Assembly (NCBI RefSeq): GCF_000315625.1
Contig: NW_005434623.1
Coordinates: 22,535 to 43,872, forward strand
DNA length: 21,338 nucleotides
Direction of reading: 5' to 3'
Source of the DNA: Guillardia theta CCMP2712
Lineage: Eukaryota > Cryptophyceae > Pyrenomonadales > Geminigeraceae
The translations under genes and the position numbers were made by a program. The first letter of the stretch is position 1. Each line of letters starts with the position of its first letter. Below, one piece after another: positions 11,076 to 20,835 of the stretch. Under the pieces are notes generated by a model. That model was not told the DNA's origin. It made no database searches and worked only from the letters and a program-made list of their open reading frames with translations.

Positions 11076-11235
11076 GGTGTGGTCAGCTTACAAGTGAGTA
11101 GACATTTAATGTGGATGCAGCATCTCTCTCTCTCGGTGTGATGCTTCAAGACTGAAAGGATGACAGGAGCTGCAAGAAATCAGAAGCCTGGACAGAGACA
11201 AGAGGGTTGGTTTCGATCCAAACTTGATAGTGTAA
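8638..11235 (+). CDS. Aldo-keto reductase with N-terminal hydrophobic targeting segment
   Basis: Predicted NAD(P)H-dependent carbonyl reductase of the AKR superfamily. Exons: 8638-8805, 8898-8945, 9053-9124, 9167-9199, 9263-9310, 9364-9393, 9514-9632, 9682-9733, 9780-9851, 10066-10121, 10171-10195, 10364-10462, 10610-10674, 10780-10825 and 11167-11235; phases agree and give 333 residues. Starting exon 3 at 9032 instead adds seven. The catalytic tetrad is complete: D89 and Y94 (in FVDTAAHY), K123 (CSKIW) and H157 (LMLIHFPG), with family spacing. HIGVSNY, MEIHPYFQQREL, QVIIRWLLQ and the cofactor-binding VKSESSARLQENF are all present. Residues 20-36 are hydrophobic, ending before KEDSG, so the enzyme may enter the secretory pathway or a plastid via the ER. 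Intron 11 appears to be GC-AG (10463-10609). Introns 8 and 13 carry simple repeats. Substrate cannot be told. Confidence 0.9.
9917..9985. repeat. Degenerate ACTCT/ACTCG pentamer repeat
   Basis: A run of CTACTCGACT-type pentamers lies within the 214-base eighth intron of the aldo-keto reductase. The copies differ by single bases, so this is an old or unstable pentanucleotide array. Confidence 0.7.
11030..11074 (+). repeat. (CAG)15 trinucleotide repeat in an intron
   Basis: Fifteen uninterrupted CAG units lie in the last, 341-base intron of the aldo-keto reductase (10826-11166). Because the flanking exons are fixed by family conservation (RLTEE before, ELQEIRSL after), the run is not polyglutamine coding sequence. 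Confidence 0.9.
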
Positions 11236-11747
11236 TAACATTCAAATCTCATTCAATATTGATGGTACATTCAAACCTCTCTTTGATCTTCTCTTGAAAC
11301 TTCTCTCTGCCCTCTCCCCCCCCCCCCCACCCCCTTCTCTTCCTGGTCCCATCTCCATCACCCGTGGGGCCTGCAAGGAGGAGGGAGAAGCAACGGAGCC
11401 TTCGGCGACCCGTCTTCCCCCAAGTTCTCCTCGAACCTCAGTGTAGGGATCCCAGCTAGGGTGTTCCTACAAGACAGTCATAGAGGCTCTAGAAACTCCG
11501 CTGCTTCACCGACGAGCTGGGAAATGTTCACGATGAGGCCCTAAAAATAACCAGCAGGTCAAGAACGAAAAGACAGCGACTAAGGATGACTCTTGGCTAC
11601 ATGTTGTTATATGACCCACAGCTACATGTTGTATGACTCTTTCTCTACCTCGCTTTGTGACTTTTCTCTACCTGTTGTGTTGTAAGTCAAGTTCAGCCTT
11701 GGAAGAGCAACGTCATTGTGCTGAGAGCTGCAAACATTCAACAATCT
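11236..11747. other. Intergenic region between two convergent genes
   Basis: This holds the 3' flanks of the aldo-keto reductase and of the minus-strand 26-exon gene. It contains a 13-C tract at 11316-11328 and a direct repeat GCTACATGTTGT at 11596-11607 and 11621-11632. I see no convincing gene in it. Confidence 0.55.
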
Positions 11748-13171
11748 TCATGCCATGCCATGATTGACCTGTTTGTGGTATGATGCTGATGCTGATGCTG
11801 ATCTTGCTGCTCCTCTCCCCTGGCGTGGTTTTGCTGAGCCTGGTCAAGACGACAATCACGATTTGAGGCGCAGGTGTCAACTTACTGACTTTGTTCAGCT
11901 TGACCTGCCTCGTCGACCTGTCGAGGTTCAGCAACGATGACGAAGAAAACAACAAACGTCACATCTTTCTCTTCTCGGTTGCATCATCTACTTTCAGTCT
12001 TGTTCGTGTCAGAGCAGGAAAGTCGACTGTGATTTCTCGAACTCACTTGAAGTCACTCCAAACTCGTAGACTCAAAGTTGCAAAGACGTTGTGACCGAAG
12101 TTTGAAACCCAGCTTGATGGAATCTGTTTCATCAGACATCAGATATGGATTCTTCTCTCTTGGATCTTCACGCAGCATTCAAATATTATAACAAAGTGGA
12201 CGGCATCACAATGAAAATCAACAATGACGAATACGAAAACAACTTTTAATAGCATCATCAACAACATCAGCGGCAGATCAGCAGCATCGCCATCGTCATC
12301 GCCATCGCCATCGTAATTGTCATCGTCATCTTCATCGCCTCTCACTCTCTTGGGTCGGAGGATCACAAAGCTCTCGCTGCTCTTGCTCTGTTGCTCTACG
12401 ACCTGCATGTCCTCCCATGGCCCTCGCCAGAGACCCTGCCTGGCGTGAAAGTTGACAAGAGAACAGGAAGACAAAGATGAGGGAAAGAGTTGAGATAGGA
12501 AGCAGGAGGGTTCAACTTTTCGTTGGCAGAGATCTGAAAGATAACTTCAGCCGACTTGACGTCAAACTCGATGGAGGTGTAGGGAAGTGACCTGGAAGGG
12601 TTGTGAGGAGTCGGAGAGGAGAAGACGTAAAGGTATGACGAAGAGGAGAAGAGCGACAACAGATGACTGAGCAACACAAGATTTGGAAGAGAATGGAAGT
12701 CACAGTAGAGCAGCACCAGCAGGGATTACTTATTACCAGGCCTTGCAAGGCGCGAGGGGTCCCATGAGGCTCTTGCGGTAAGCAGGAGAGGAGGAGATCT
12801 CTTCGAAACTTTCACTTGCTCTTCGAACTTCATTCCTTGCTGTAACTACACATCAGAACAGCTCGGTGCTTCTACTGCCTTCTCCTCTCCTCCCTTCCCC
12901 TCCTGCCTCCTCCTGACCTTCCGCTCCTTCTTTCTCTCTCTCCTCTCCCCGTCCCTCCTCCTTGCTCTTGCTCTGACTTCTCTACTGTCTCAGGGTCTTT
13001 ACCCGTCAAAGATTTTGAATTCGCTGCTTTAGAGTTGACAGACCTGCAAGCACGCAAATGAATAAAAGACAAGAAAGACATTGAGCTAGGAGGCAGACAA
13101 TAAAAAGCAGGAGGAAACAAAATGCAAACAAAATGGTGGATTGAAAGTTTGACAGGAATGCAGGAGGAAGT

Positions 13172-13214
<43 letters not shown>

Positions 13215-16200
13215 GAAGAAAAGGAAGAAGAAGCCGTGATAATGAATATGATCATCATAAGAAAAGAAACATGAAGACGAGGGAGGGAGCAGAAGACGAG
13301 ATGGCGGCGATGACAAGAGGAATAGGGGGAGGAAAAGAAAGGAAGGTAGCGAGATGCATGGAGGAACAGAACAGGAGGCTGACCTATAAGGAGTGATGGT
13401 GAGGTCGAGCATGAGTTGCTGTCTCCTGCCATCTCTGACTTGTCTGCCAGTACAAGAGAAGATCTTGAGGGAGCAGATGGCAGCAGCGTGAATGAAAGAA
13501 TTATTTCTCTGCCAGCAAGCTCGTGAGTGCAGACAGAAAAAACAGTTCAAATCATATCACATCACATCACATCACATCACATCACATCACATCACATCAC
13601 ATCACATCACATCACATCACATCACATCACATCACATCACATCACATCACATCACATCACATCACATCACATCACATCACATCACATCACATCACATCAC
13701 GTCTTTCTCTTTCTTCTCTGCCTCCTACCGTCAGTGACTTCAACATCTCCATCAACTTCCTTCCGGAGACAAACGAGACTCCCAGCACTGTCTCCTCCTT
13801 CACCAGCGTCACACAAACCATCTTGGGTGACTCCAGCAGGAAGATGGTGCAAGGATTCAACCAGAACTGCTCAAATCATGACATTCTCAGCTCATCCTTA
13901 ACCTCTCTCACCAGCTCCAGCTGCCTCCCGTCTCTGCTGTCCCCCGCAAACATGCACGACCCCTCCTGCACACGGTTGACACGATTGCCTCTTCCTCCTC
14001 TCACTCATCCATCCTCCCATTCATTCTTCCTCCTCCTGCTCCCCCTCCCACCCCTTCTCCAGCCCCCCACCACCCCTCCTCCTCCTGCTAAGCTCTCCAG
14101 CTCACCCCGGCCTTGATCTTGCCGCCTGCGATCTCCCGCCTCTTCGTTACTTCTCCTATCAACAAATGTCGACTGTCGGCGCTGGCTAGCAACGAGGAGG
14201 AGGAGGGGAAGGAGGAAGAGAGGAGAGTTTCTTCCTCCAGGACGAGGATTTCTGCTGACACTCCCTTCCTCCATTCCTTCATCTCCTTGTCCTGGTCCCC
14301 TCCCACCGCAATCGACATGGACATGACGGTGACCCCCGGCTGCTCCTTCAAGCTGCGTCTTCCTCACTCACCCGCACATGCTCCCCAACGCCTCACCGTT
14401 CTGTCGGGAGCAGAGGAGCCCGGAGCGTCGGGAGAGTCTTGCCCTGAGCTCGCAGAGGACGACGAGGACGAGGAGGAGGAGGAGGACAGGGCCGAGCACG
14501 AGGAGGAGGATGAGGATCTGGGGGGAGGCGTTTGGGCATCTTGGTGGGCTCTTTCTGGTGGGGCTCTTCCATCAAGGACAGCTGGGAATCCGTAAACGTC
14601 AGCTGGGGATTTGCTGAGGCAGCGGCTTACAAGAGTAGGAGAGTCCCGAGAGAAGGATGGCAGCTCGTAGCTGGTGTCGAGCTGGGAAACAGATTCGTCG
14701 CCATAAAGAGCTTCAGGTCTGTAGGGCCGTTAGCCTCCAGAGCTGCCCATCCCGCCACTCACTCCTCCCGGACTTCAGGTGGAGGCGGTGTGCCAACTTT
14801 CTCAGCTGTTGTAGTGGGGTGATCAGCAAAGAAAAACGTCAAACGCGTCAGTCAAAGATCGGTATGGGGTGACCCCCGGCCTCTCGTTTCTCCCCGAGCG
14901 CTAGTGAATTGAAGATCGCGAGAACTACTCGCTCAGCTACCTTCCTTTCCTCTCCTCCCCTCTCCCCTCTCCCCTCTCCCAGTAATAGAGCGACGTTGCA
15001 GTGGACAAGAGCAAAGAGGAGAGAGAGGAGAGAGTCGAGGAGAGTCGAGAGAGGAGAGAGGAGAAAGGAGAGAGGAGAGAGGAGAGAGGAGAGAGGAGAG
15101 AGGAGAGAGGAGAGAGGAGAAAGGAGAGAGAGGAGAGGGCATAGAGGAGAGCCTATCTTTCCATCCTCTCCACCAATGTCTGATCCCTCTTCACTTCTTC
15201 CTTCTCTTCCTCTCCCTCCTTGTCTTTCTACCCTGTTGCATATTCTCCTCTGTTGAGGTTACCGTCATGAACTTCAGTATCCTCCTTGTCCTGGGACATT
15301 TCAGCATTGCCGCACATTCCTCAGTTCTTTTCACCTTCTCATCCGCATCGGTTGACATTTGATGGGAATTCATATCCTCCTCTCCCTTGCGATCTTTGCA
15401 AGCACTACATCAAAAGGTTGAAAGCAATGTTTCAAACCCGACCTGGTGAAAGAGGAGGAGAAGGGGGAGGAGACATCACCGGAGGAGAAGAAAGAGTATG
15501 AGATGAAGAAGCGGCAGCAGAAGGAGGAGGAGGAGGAGAACGCAGCGGGGGAGGGGGAGGAAGATCTTTGTTGCTGCCCCTCAGCTGCTCTAGAGCTCGT
15601 CGCTTGCGCTCGGCAACCTGGTTGGCACAAATCACTGATCCAGCTGAAAGCCAACAAGCAAGAAACAACCTTTGACTCCTCCTCGCTTGAATAAAGCTTC
15701 ATGCTCACGTTCACTTTCAGGTATTCTTTCAAATTCAGCTGCAGCAGTCAAGACGTCAGATCAGTCCTCGACTCTCCTCCCCCTCCTTCACCTCCATTGC
15801 TCCGTCTTGCTCGTGTGCTCCCGTGGACATTCTTCTCACAGAAGCAACCACCTTTGTTCCTTTCATCTATCCGCCTGAAACTTGAGGTCATACCTCGTTG
15901 TACGGTATCGGCTTCTCCCAGTCTCGGCACTTGTTGTAAATCTCCCGCTCTGTGTTTGCCCTTCACGTAGATCAGCAACGAGCCAAAGGAGGGTCTCAGT
16001 ACTCGATCGCTAGCGCATGCCTCACGAGCATCTCCGCCTCATCCTGCTGCATCCTCAACACCGGATGACACTTTCAGAGCCCTACCTTGTCGAGCCGAGA
16101 GCTTGTCTCTTCCGCCCGCGGTGCTGGTGGTTTGGTAGCGACGTCAACCGACAGGGAGGGAACTTGGATAGAGTCCAAGTCTAGCGGACGAAGAGGAGAA

Positions 16201-16807
16201 TCAGAGCGAGAGCCAAGCAGGTGGCCGCAAACCGTCCTCATCCTCGCTCACGTAACTATCATTGGTCCCCGTCAGAAGGTCGTTAGCTCCCTTGGTGGAG
16301 GATCAGTCAGCAATGATGCCAAGGCACCCTAGGAGACCTTGTGATAGCTTGACATCATGGCTGACATGGATAGAAATCTCTTGGCCACACTGCGCAAGCT
16401 TGAAGACTCATCAAACAACTCACGTGTAGAAGCGCGATGTCACTCTAACCTCAATCCTTTGATATCCATCACCTTCTGGACCAGCCTCCCCCACTTGCTC
16501 ACTGCAGACGAGGCTGTCACTTTAACAGCAACAAGCGCAAGGCAAGCTCACCGTCCTCTCTTCGCTCATTCTGTCTCAGTTTCTCGAGCATCGAGGCATA
16601 CTCCCCCATCTGCTCCTCTTTCAGCCGAGCATCCCGCAAATTCGCCTGCTCAGCTTCTGTTTGGGACAGAGACGAGATTAGTGTAGCCCTCTCAGAGAAA
16701 GAGATGAGATTACCTCTCCTCCTCCTCTCCTCCTCGACTTTCATCTCCGCTTCCATCCTCTCCTTCTCTCTCTTGGCTGCCTGCCGCAACCTCGCTCCTG
16801 CCCGCAT
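11748..16807 (-). CDS. Unrecognised ~750-residue coiled-coil and Pro-rich protein, about 26 exons
   Basis: I do not recognise this protein. Exons in transcript order: 16807-16714, 16656-16552, 16501-16450, 16389-16338, 16290-16233, 16180-16086, 16046-16003, 15960-15894, 15738-15709, 15617-15443, 15393-15335, 15290-15263, 14805-14763, 14718-14631, 14581-14397, 14352-14106, 13965-13912, 13866-13729, 13508-13384, 13043-13003, 12839-12737, 12591-12517, 12439-12346, 12123-12047, 11917-11886 and 11839-11748. All phases agree and total 2253 bases. Residues 1-70 are a charged helix (KREKERMEAEMKVEEERRRR). An acidic segment follows (SYVSEDED). Residues about 200-257 and 345-375 are proline-rich. Residues about 475-640 look globular (IFLLESPKMVCVTLVKEE, LMLDLTITPYR, FDVKSAEVIFQI). 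The tail is a short Ser-Ala repeat. No membrane segment is seen. Exons 7-8 and 14-16 are the least certain joins. A scaffold or cytoskeletal role is possible but unproven. Confidence 0.65.
12245..12340. repeat. ATC/GCC-rich triplet tract in an intron
   Basis: Imperfect CATCGC and CATCGT triplets run through intron 23 of the minus-strand gene. Read on the minus strand they would give an acidic Asp/Gly run, but the exon before ends cleanly at a GTGAGA donor (12345), so I treat it as intronic. Confidence 0.5.
13172..13213 (+). repeat. (GCA)14 trinucleotide repeat in an intron
   Basis: Fourteen uninterrupted GCA units lie in intron 19 (13044-13383) of the minus-strand gene. In that transcript the run reads as CUG-type repeats. 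Apparent polycysteine, polyleucine and polyalanine frames on the minus strand arise only from this run. Confidence 0.9.
13556..13700. repeat. (ATCAC)29 pentanucleotide microsatellite
   Basis: Twenty-nine exact tandem copies of ATCAC span 145 bases without interruption. Five is not a multiple of three, yet all three plus-strand frames stay open and cycle through the same five residues (I, T, S, H, H), producing long but meaningless frames. The array sits in the 220-base intron 18 (13509-13728) of the minus-strand gene, where it is transcribed as GTGAT repeats. Confidence 0.97.
15005..15142. repeat. Purine-only GGAGAGA repeat tract
   Basis: An almost pure purine strand of seven-base units, GGAGAGA, with a few AAA and CGA interruptions. 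It lies in the long intron 12 (14806-15262) of the minus-strand gene, where the transcript reads CTCTCC. Mirror-symmetric polypurine tracts like this can form triplex DNA in vitro; that is general knowledge and not shown here. Confidence 0.85.
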
Positions 16808-16869
16808 GGTTTGAGGAAATCACTCCTGAGGAAAGGTTTGACCGCTGTCAAAGTCTACCCCCATTCTTC

Positions 16870-17060
16870 GGTTGATGTCCCCACTGCCGGCCCCCGGCGG
16901 GCCCCGGTGCCGCTGAGCGTGACTGAGTGAGACCGCCGTACTGATTTTTAACTTAACTTTGAGTAAAGGTGGCGCAGTGCCCGCACAGTGAGACGAGGCT
17001 GGAGACAAAAACCAGTGAGAGAGACTCGAGAGATCAGCACTGAGTTAACCGCCGCACTTA
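16870..17060. repeat. Partial copy of the GC-rich AACTTTGAGTAAA repeat
   Basis: A GC core (GGCCCCCGGCGGGCCCC) is followed by GTACTGATTTTTAACTTA and AACTTTGAGTAAA (16955-16967). Over about 32 bases this differs from the inner left arm of the element at 4125-4155 by only one base. It lies just upstream of the start of the 26-exon gene, between that gene and the ABC transporter's 3' end. Confidence 0.65.
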
Positions 17061-17413
17061 CCGCACTGCGAGACGAGACTCACACGGAGAGAAGCAAAAC
17101 CAAACAAGAAGTAGCCGATCTATGACCGTATTGATCCATCTGATAAATCACATGGCGGCAGAAGAGGAGGTGAAGTTTCACACGGTTGACGAGGCTGACG
17201 ATGATTGAGAATTACACCGAATCCAAGCTATCAAAAGTTCATTATACAAACTAAATCTACGACAATGCAAATCCAGAAATCACTGTAAGTGCAACGAGCG
17301 CACCAAATCAAAAATCCTGATGAACATTGCAGCGAAAAATTTATCCGTGAGATCCTCGCAGTGATCCAATGACTGCAAATACCAGAAGCTTCCCAGCTCC
17401 TTGGTCCTCCCCT
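17061..17413. other. 3' flank of the ABC transporter gene
   Basis: This 353-base stretch follows the transporter stop codon on the minus strand. I see no gene, repeat or clear polyadenylation signal in it. Confidence 0.5.
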
Positions 17414-19455
17414 TCACCGCTTCCCCTTGTGGAACACCTGCAGGATCGTCCCGAAGATCAGCTGCAGACCAATCGCATACCCCAGCACGATCAGTAGGTC
17501 CTTCCACACAGGCTTATCCTCCATGTTGTAGAACTTCAGCACCGCCTTCCCGTCCGCAAACTGCGGGCTGTTGACAAAGTAGTCGATGTTCTCAAACTCG
17601 TTCACCATGAACGCCCTGAACACGTACGTGTGGAACGCGATGTAGTACCCCCAGATGAAGTAGTCCGGGATGTCGTCCTTGATCTTCATGAAGCCCTCGC
17701 ACAACATGAAGAAGCCGTACACCGCTGCCCCCAGCGCGATCCCGATGATGTAGTGAGGCACCACCGACGCCACCACGCACATGAACGCCTCCGCTGCCAT
17801 CAGCGCAAGGAAGAGGTCGAGAAGGAAGATGCCAAAGCCCGTGAGCCCCGACGGCAGCACCACCAGGATCGTACTCAGCAGGGCGATCATGAACAGCCCG
17901 GGCAATGACATGAAGAACGTCGCCAGCACATAGGCCGGCACCACATACCAGCCGTTGGCTCGCTCGCGTAGGAACACAGCTCGCTCCACGATGAAGAAGG
18001 GCAGCACCGCCACCGACATGAAGGTGAGGAACGCAGCAACAAAGAAGAGCATGGTGATGCGACTGTTGATGTCCGACGGCCCCAGCTGGAGGTTCCAAAA
18101 CATGAAGCCGATGATCGCGCACAGCATGGCGTACATGATGAGGCGGACGAGGAAGATACCCGGGTTACGCGCGTTGTTGAAGAAGGCTCGGTGCGACAGA
18201 ATCATCAGCTGCACCAGGAACCCGTTGGTCTTCTTGTGTGGATGGATCTCGTGCTGGATGGGAGCGGCAACTCCCGCCGCGAGCGCCATGCCCTCGGGCT
18301 GGGTCTTGAAGCCTTTCGAGAGCGCCTCGATGTCCGCGTGACCCTCGAAGTCCGTGTTGGCCAGCCTCAGGAAGAAGTCTGCCGGGTTCGACTGGCTCGG
18401 GCAGGGATACCCCATGCGCGCAAAGTAGTCCACCGTCGTGCTCGCCGTCCCGAAGTAGAGGCACTTGCCCCTAGACAGCAGGAGGAACTTGTCGAAGTTG
18501 GCCCACACCTCTGACGGAGGCTGGTGGATAGTGCACACCACCGTCGTCCCCATCTTGGCCAGGTGCGACAAGTGCTGCATGATGTTCTCTGCCGCAGCCG
18601 AGTCGAGGCCTGACGTCGGCTCGTCCAGCAGGAGGATGGAGGGGTTCCGCACCAGCTCCACCGCAATCGACAGGCGGCGGAGCTGCCCTCCGCTCAGCCC
18701 CTTGCGGAACACGTCTCCTACGATGGTGTTGTTGCACGAGTCCAGCCCCAGCACGTGCGTCACGTTCTCCGCCCGCATCCTCCGCTCCTCCCTTGTGCTC
18801 TCCGAGTGGGGGATGAGCAGGTCCGCCGCGTATGCCATCGTCTCCTTGACCGTGAAGGGCGTCTGCAGCGCGTACTCCTGCTGCACGTACGACGCCACCA
18901 AGCTGAACGTCTCGTCGCGCACCTTGCCATTGACCAGCACGTCGCCGGAGAACTTCCTGCCCTTGCGGTTGGGGTCGATCCTCCCGGCGATGGCGTCGAG
19001 CAGGGTGGTCTTGCCGCCTCCCGAGGGCCCGCAGATGGCGAGCATCTCCCCGGGCCGGACGACGCCAGAGAGGCCGTCGAGGATGCGCTTGTCGATGACC
19101 TCGGTCTTGCCGGTCTCGGGGTTCTTGCGCTTGAGCTTGACGTCGTAGGTGATATCTCTCCATGAGAGGGTGACGGGGTTGATCTGGAGAGTGCTGTATG
19201 CGAACGTGTCGGCAGTCGATTTGCCTTTCAACCTGCTGCAGTGTTAGAAGATGAGCTCGAGCAATCACGCAAGGCTTACAGCTCATGTTTGTGTTCCGCG
19301 GTGGGAGGAGGAGGTGCAGTATTCGGGACTTGCTGCATGGGTGAGAAGGCAGGGACGCTAGGAGACTCTGGGCTGATGGGGATGGTGTAGGAGGCGCCAT
19401 CGGAAAAGCCGATACCTCCTTGTAGATGAGCGGCTTGCATGTCAGGCCGCTGCAT
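17414..19455 (-). CDS. ABCG (White/WBC-type) half-transporter
   Basis: Exons 19455-19280 and 19232-17414 give 664 residues, the usual size for an ABCG half-transporter, which must dimerise to export lipids, pigments or small hydrophobic compounds. The nucleotide-binding domain comes first: Walker A GPSGGGKT at 127-134, Q-loop around 176, signature LSGGQ at 238-242, Walker B ILLLDEP at 258-264, D-loop SGLD at 266-269 and switch histidine H295. Six membrane helices follow at about 416-439, 450-472, 488-516, 523-547, 551-574 and 636-659, with the large loop between the last two as in ABCG proteins. The C-terminus is the basic HKGKR. The single intron is 47 bases, or 44 if the first of two tandem CAG acceptors is used. 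The 60-residue leader before the domain is Pro/Gln-rich. Its first 396 bases are repeated exactly in inverted orientation at 20943-21338. Substrate is unknown. Confidence 0.95.
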
Positions 19456-19456
19456 G
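19061..19456 (-). repeat. Left arm of a perfect 396-base inverted repeat
   Basis: Every base here is the reverse complement of 20943-21338, with no substitution or gap that I can find, including the intron. The arm starts one base upstream of the ABC gene's ATG and continues past the window edge on the other copy, so the true length is unknown. Sequence outside the start-codon end is unrelated in the two copies. Confidence 0.95.
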
Positions 19457-20199
19457 TTCGTTAAGCCACGTTTCGCTTGCTCGCTTGTTGTTCGAAGGGT
19501 TTGCAGTTCCTTTTATGCTGCTTGACCCCTTTCTTTCACCCTACCCCCTTCTCTACCATGGTAACCTCAAGTTTGACCCCGAAAATGAGGGTAGGGGTGG
19601 CTGTGGTCTGTTGTAGGACAAATCACTCCTACCCTATATTTTCCCAATCATAGTACCCACCTTTTCCTGCCCTCTCAGGTATTGCAGGGGTTGGGTCGCA
19701 GAATCAAAGGTTTGGATTATTTCCTACAAGACGGTGGTAGCAGATGTCCTAGGAAAGTCAAATAGCTCATAGCCACAGGGATCACTTGCTTTGGCTTCAT
19801 AGGTGGTCATACCTGCGATACCACCTCGAGTCTTAGCAAATTTGAATTTCTGCTGACAAAGCAGTACTACTGGGGCGCTGACAAGGTACTGCAGAACTCT
19901 ATCAGGACCGGTACTGTCAAGCGTGATGCTAGTAGGGGTGGTTGTGTACTGCAGCCCCCGCGGCGATTCACAGAGAATAACACATGAGCATGGGAGAAAT
20001 CACAGAGAGTGACACGAGGCAGGTACAAATCAATGACTGCGGCAGTCACGCACTCTCACCCGCCATCACAGATGGTCAGCCGCTGCCACTGAGATCCTCG
20101 TCGGTACTGCTGGGCTGACCCAAGCAATCAGTACTGGCATTGTTAGTTGTTGACTGAACTTTACTATCTCAGCGTCAATCCATCAAGCCTTTTAAAGTT
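19457..20199. promoter_or_regulatory. Promoter side of the minus-strand ABC gene
   Basis: Reading toward the minus-strand gene, CATAAAAGG lies about 55 bases before the ATG (near 19510-19518) and may be a TATA-like element. Further out the sequence is unremarkable, with repeated GTACTGCAG words near 19888 and 19946. No gene is visible. Confidence 0.3.
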
Positions 20200-20620
20200 C
20201 AAGATCAATCGAGTGACGGCGTGACCGTACTACGGTACGGGGTCACCGGGTGCCCGCCGCCGCAGACTCGAGCAAGTGACTCCCTCACAACTTGGCAAAT
20301 ACGGTCCATCCTGGCAGTTTCGGAGGAGGCTTGCCAAGTTGACCGGGCTGGCCGGGCCCGGCCGGGGGCCTGATAGCCATCACTGACTGTCAGTGTCCTT
20401 CACTCGGAAAGTTCAAGTGACTGAGCACGGGCTGGTGAGTCCGCCGACGGCTGTAATCATCCGAGACTCGGGCGGCAGTGACGGTGAGACTGCCACGGGC
20501 CGGGGCGGGGCCCAGTCCGATCAATTGAAACTGTGACTGAACTTCCGACTCTTGAAGGAAATCAGCTGCCAAGTTTTACTCAACGTTTGAACTAAAACTT
20601 CTAGTTAGTACTTGTCCCCA
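20200..20620. repeat. GC-rich repeat copy between divergent ABC genes
   Basis: A GC-rich block contains an imperfect palindrome, GTGACCGTACTACGGTAC followed by GGGGTCAC (20220-20245), and GGCCGGGCCCGGCC-type runs near 20350. At about 20574-20611 TTTTACTCAACGTTTG, AACTAAAAC and TTAGTAC echo, with changes, the inner right arm of the element at 4692-4725. I read it as an older, diverged copy of the same family. Confidence 0.5.
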
Positions 20621-20835
20621 CATGGTTGTTCTTTACTATTGTTATGAAACAGTATTTACTACCGTACCTCGGGGACGCCGAATGGAACACTGGCACCCCT
20701 GCGGTCTTGCGCCTCAGTAAATCTATCAGGGTGATAGCCAGAGGTGTAACGTCATCATACCTTAGGGTCATAGGGCTGACCTAGGACCAAGAAACGTAGC
20801 GGAACTAACTGAAACCACCTCGACTACCCCACCCC

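Noticed and set aside
13492-14116. Three overlapping plus-strand frames with His-His-Ile-Thr-Ser repeats
   Set aside because: They are produced by the (ATCAC)29 array, which reads through in every frame. The minus-strand exon structure explains the flanks better.
14397-14718. Alternative reading of exon 14 into a long polyserine stretch
   Set aside because: It needs the strong GTAAGC donor at 14630 to be skipped and leaves the next exon out of phase. It remains possible as an isoform.
15005-15142. Arg/Glu-rich and Ser/Leu-rich frames in the purine tract
   Set aside because: They are translations of a simple seven-base repeat within an intron.
17592-19400. Long antisense and alternate-frame open frames across the ABC transporter
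   Set aside because: They are shadows of a GC-rich coding sequence with biased third positions. Only the 17414-19232 frame carries ABC motifs.
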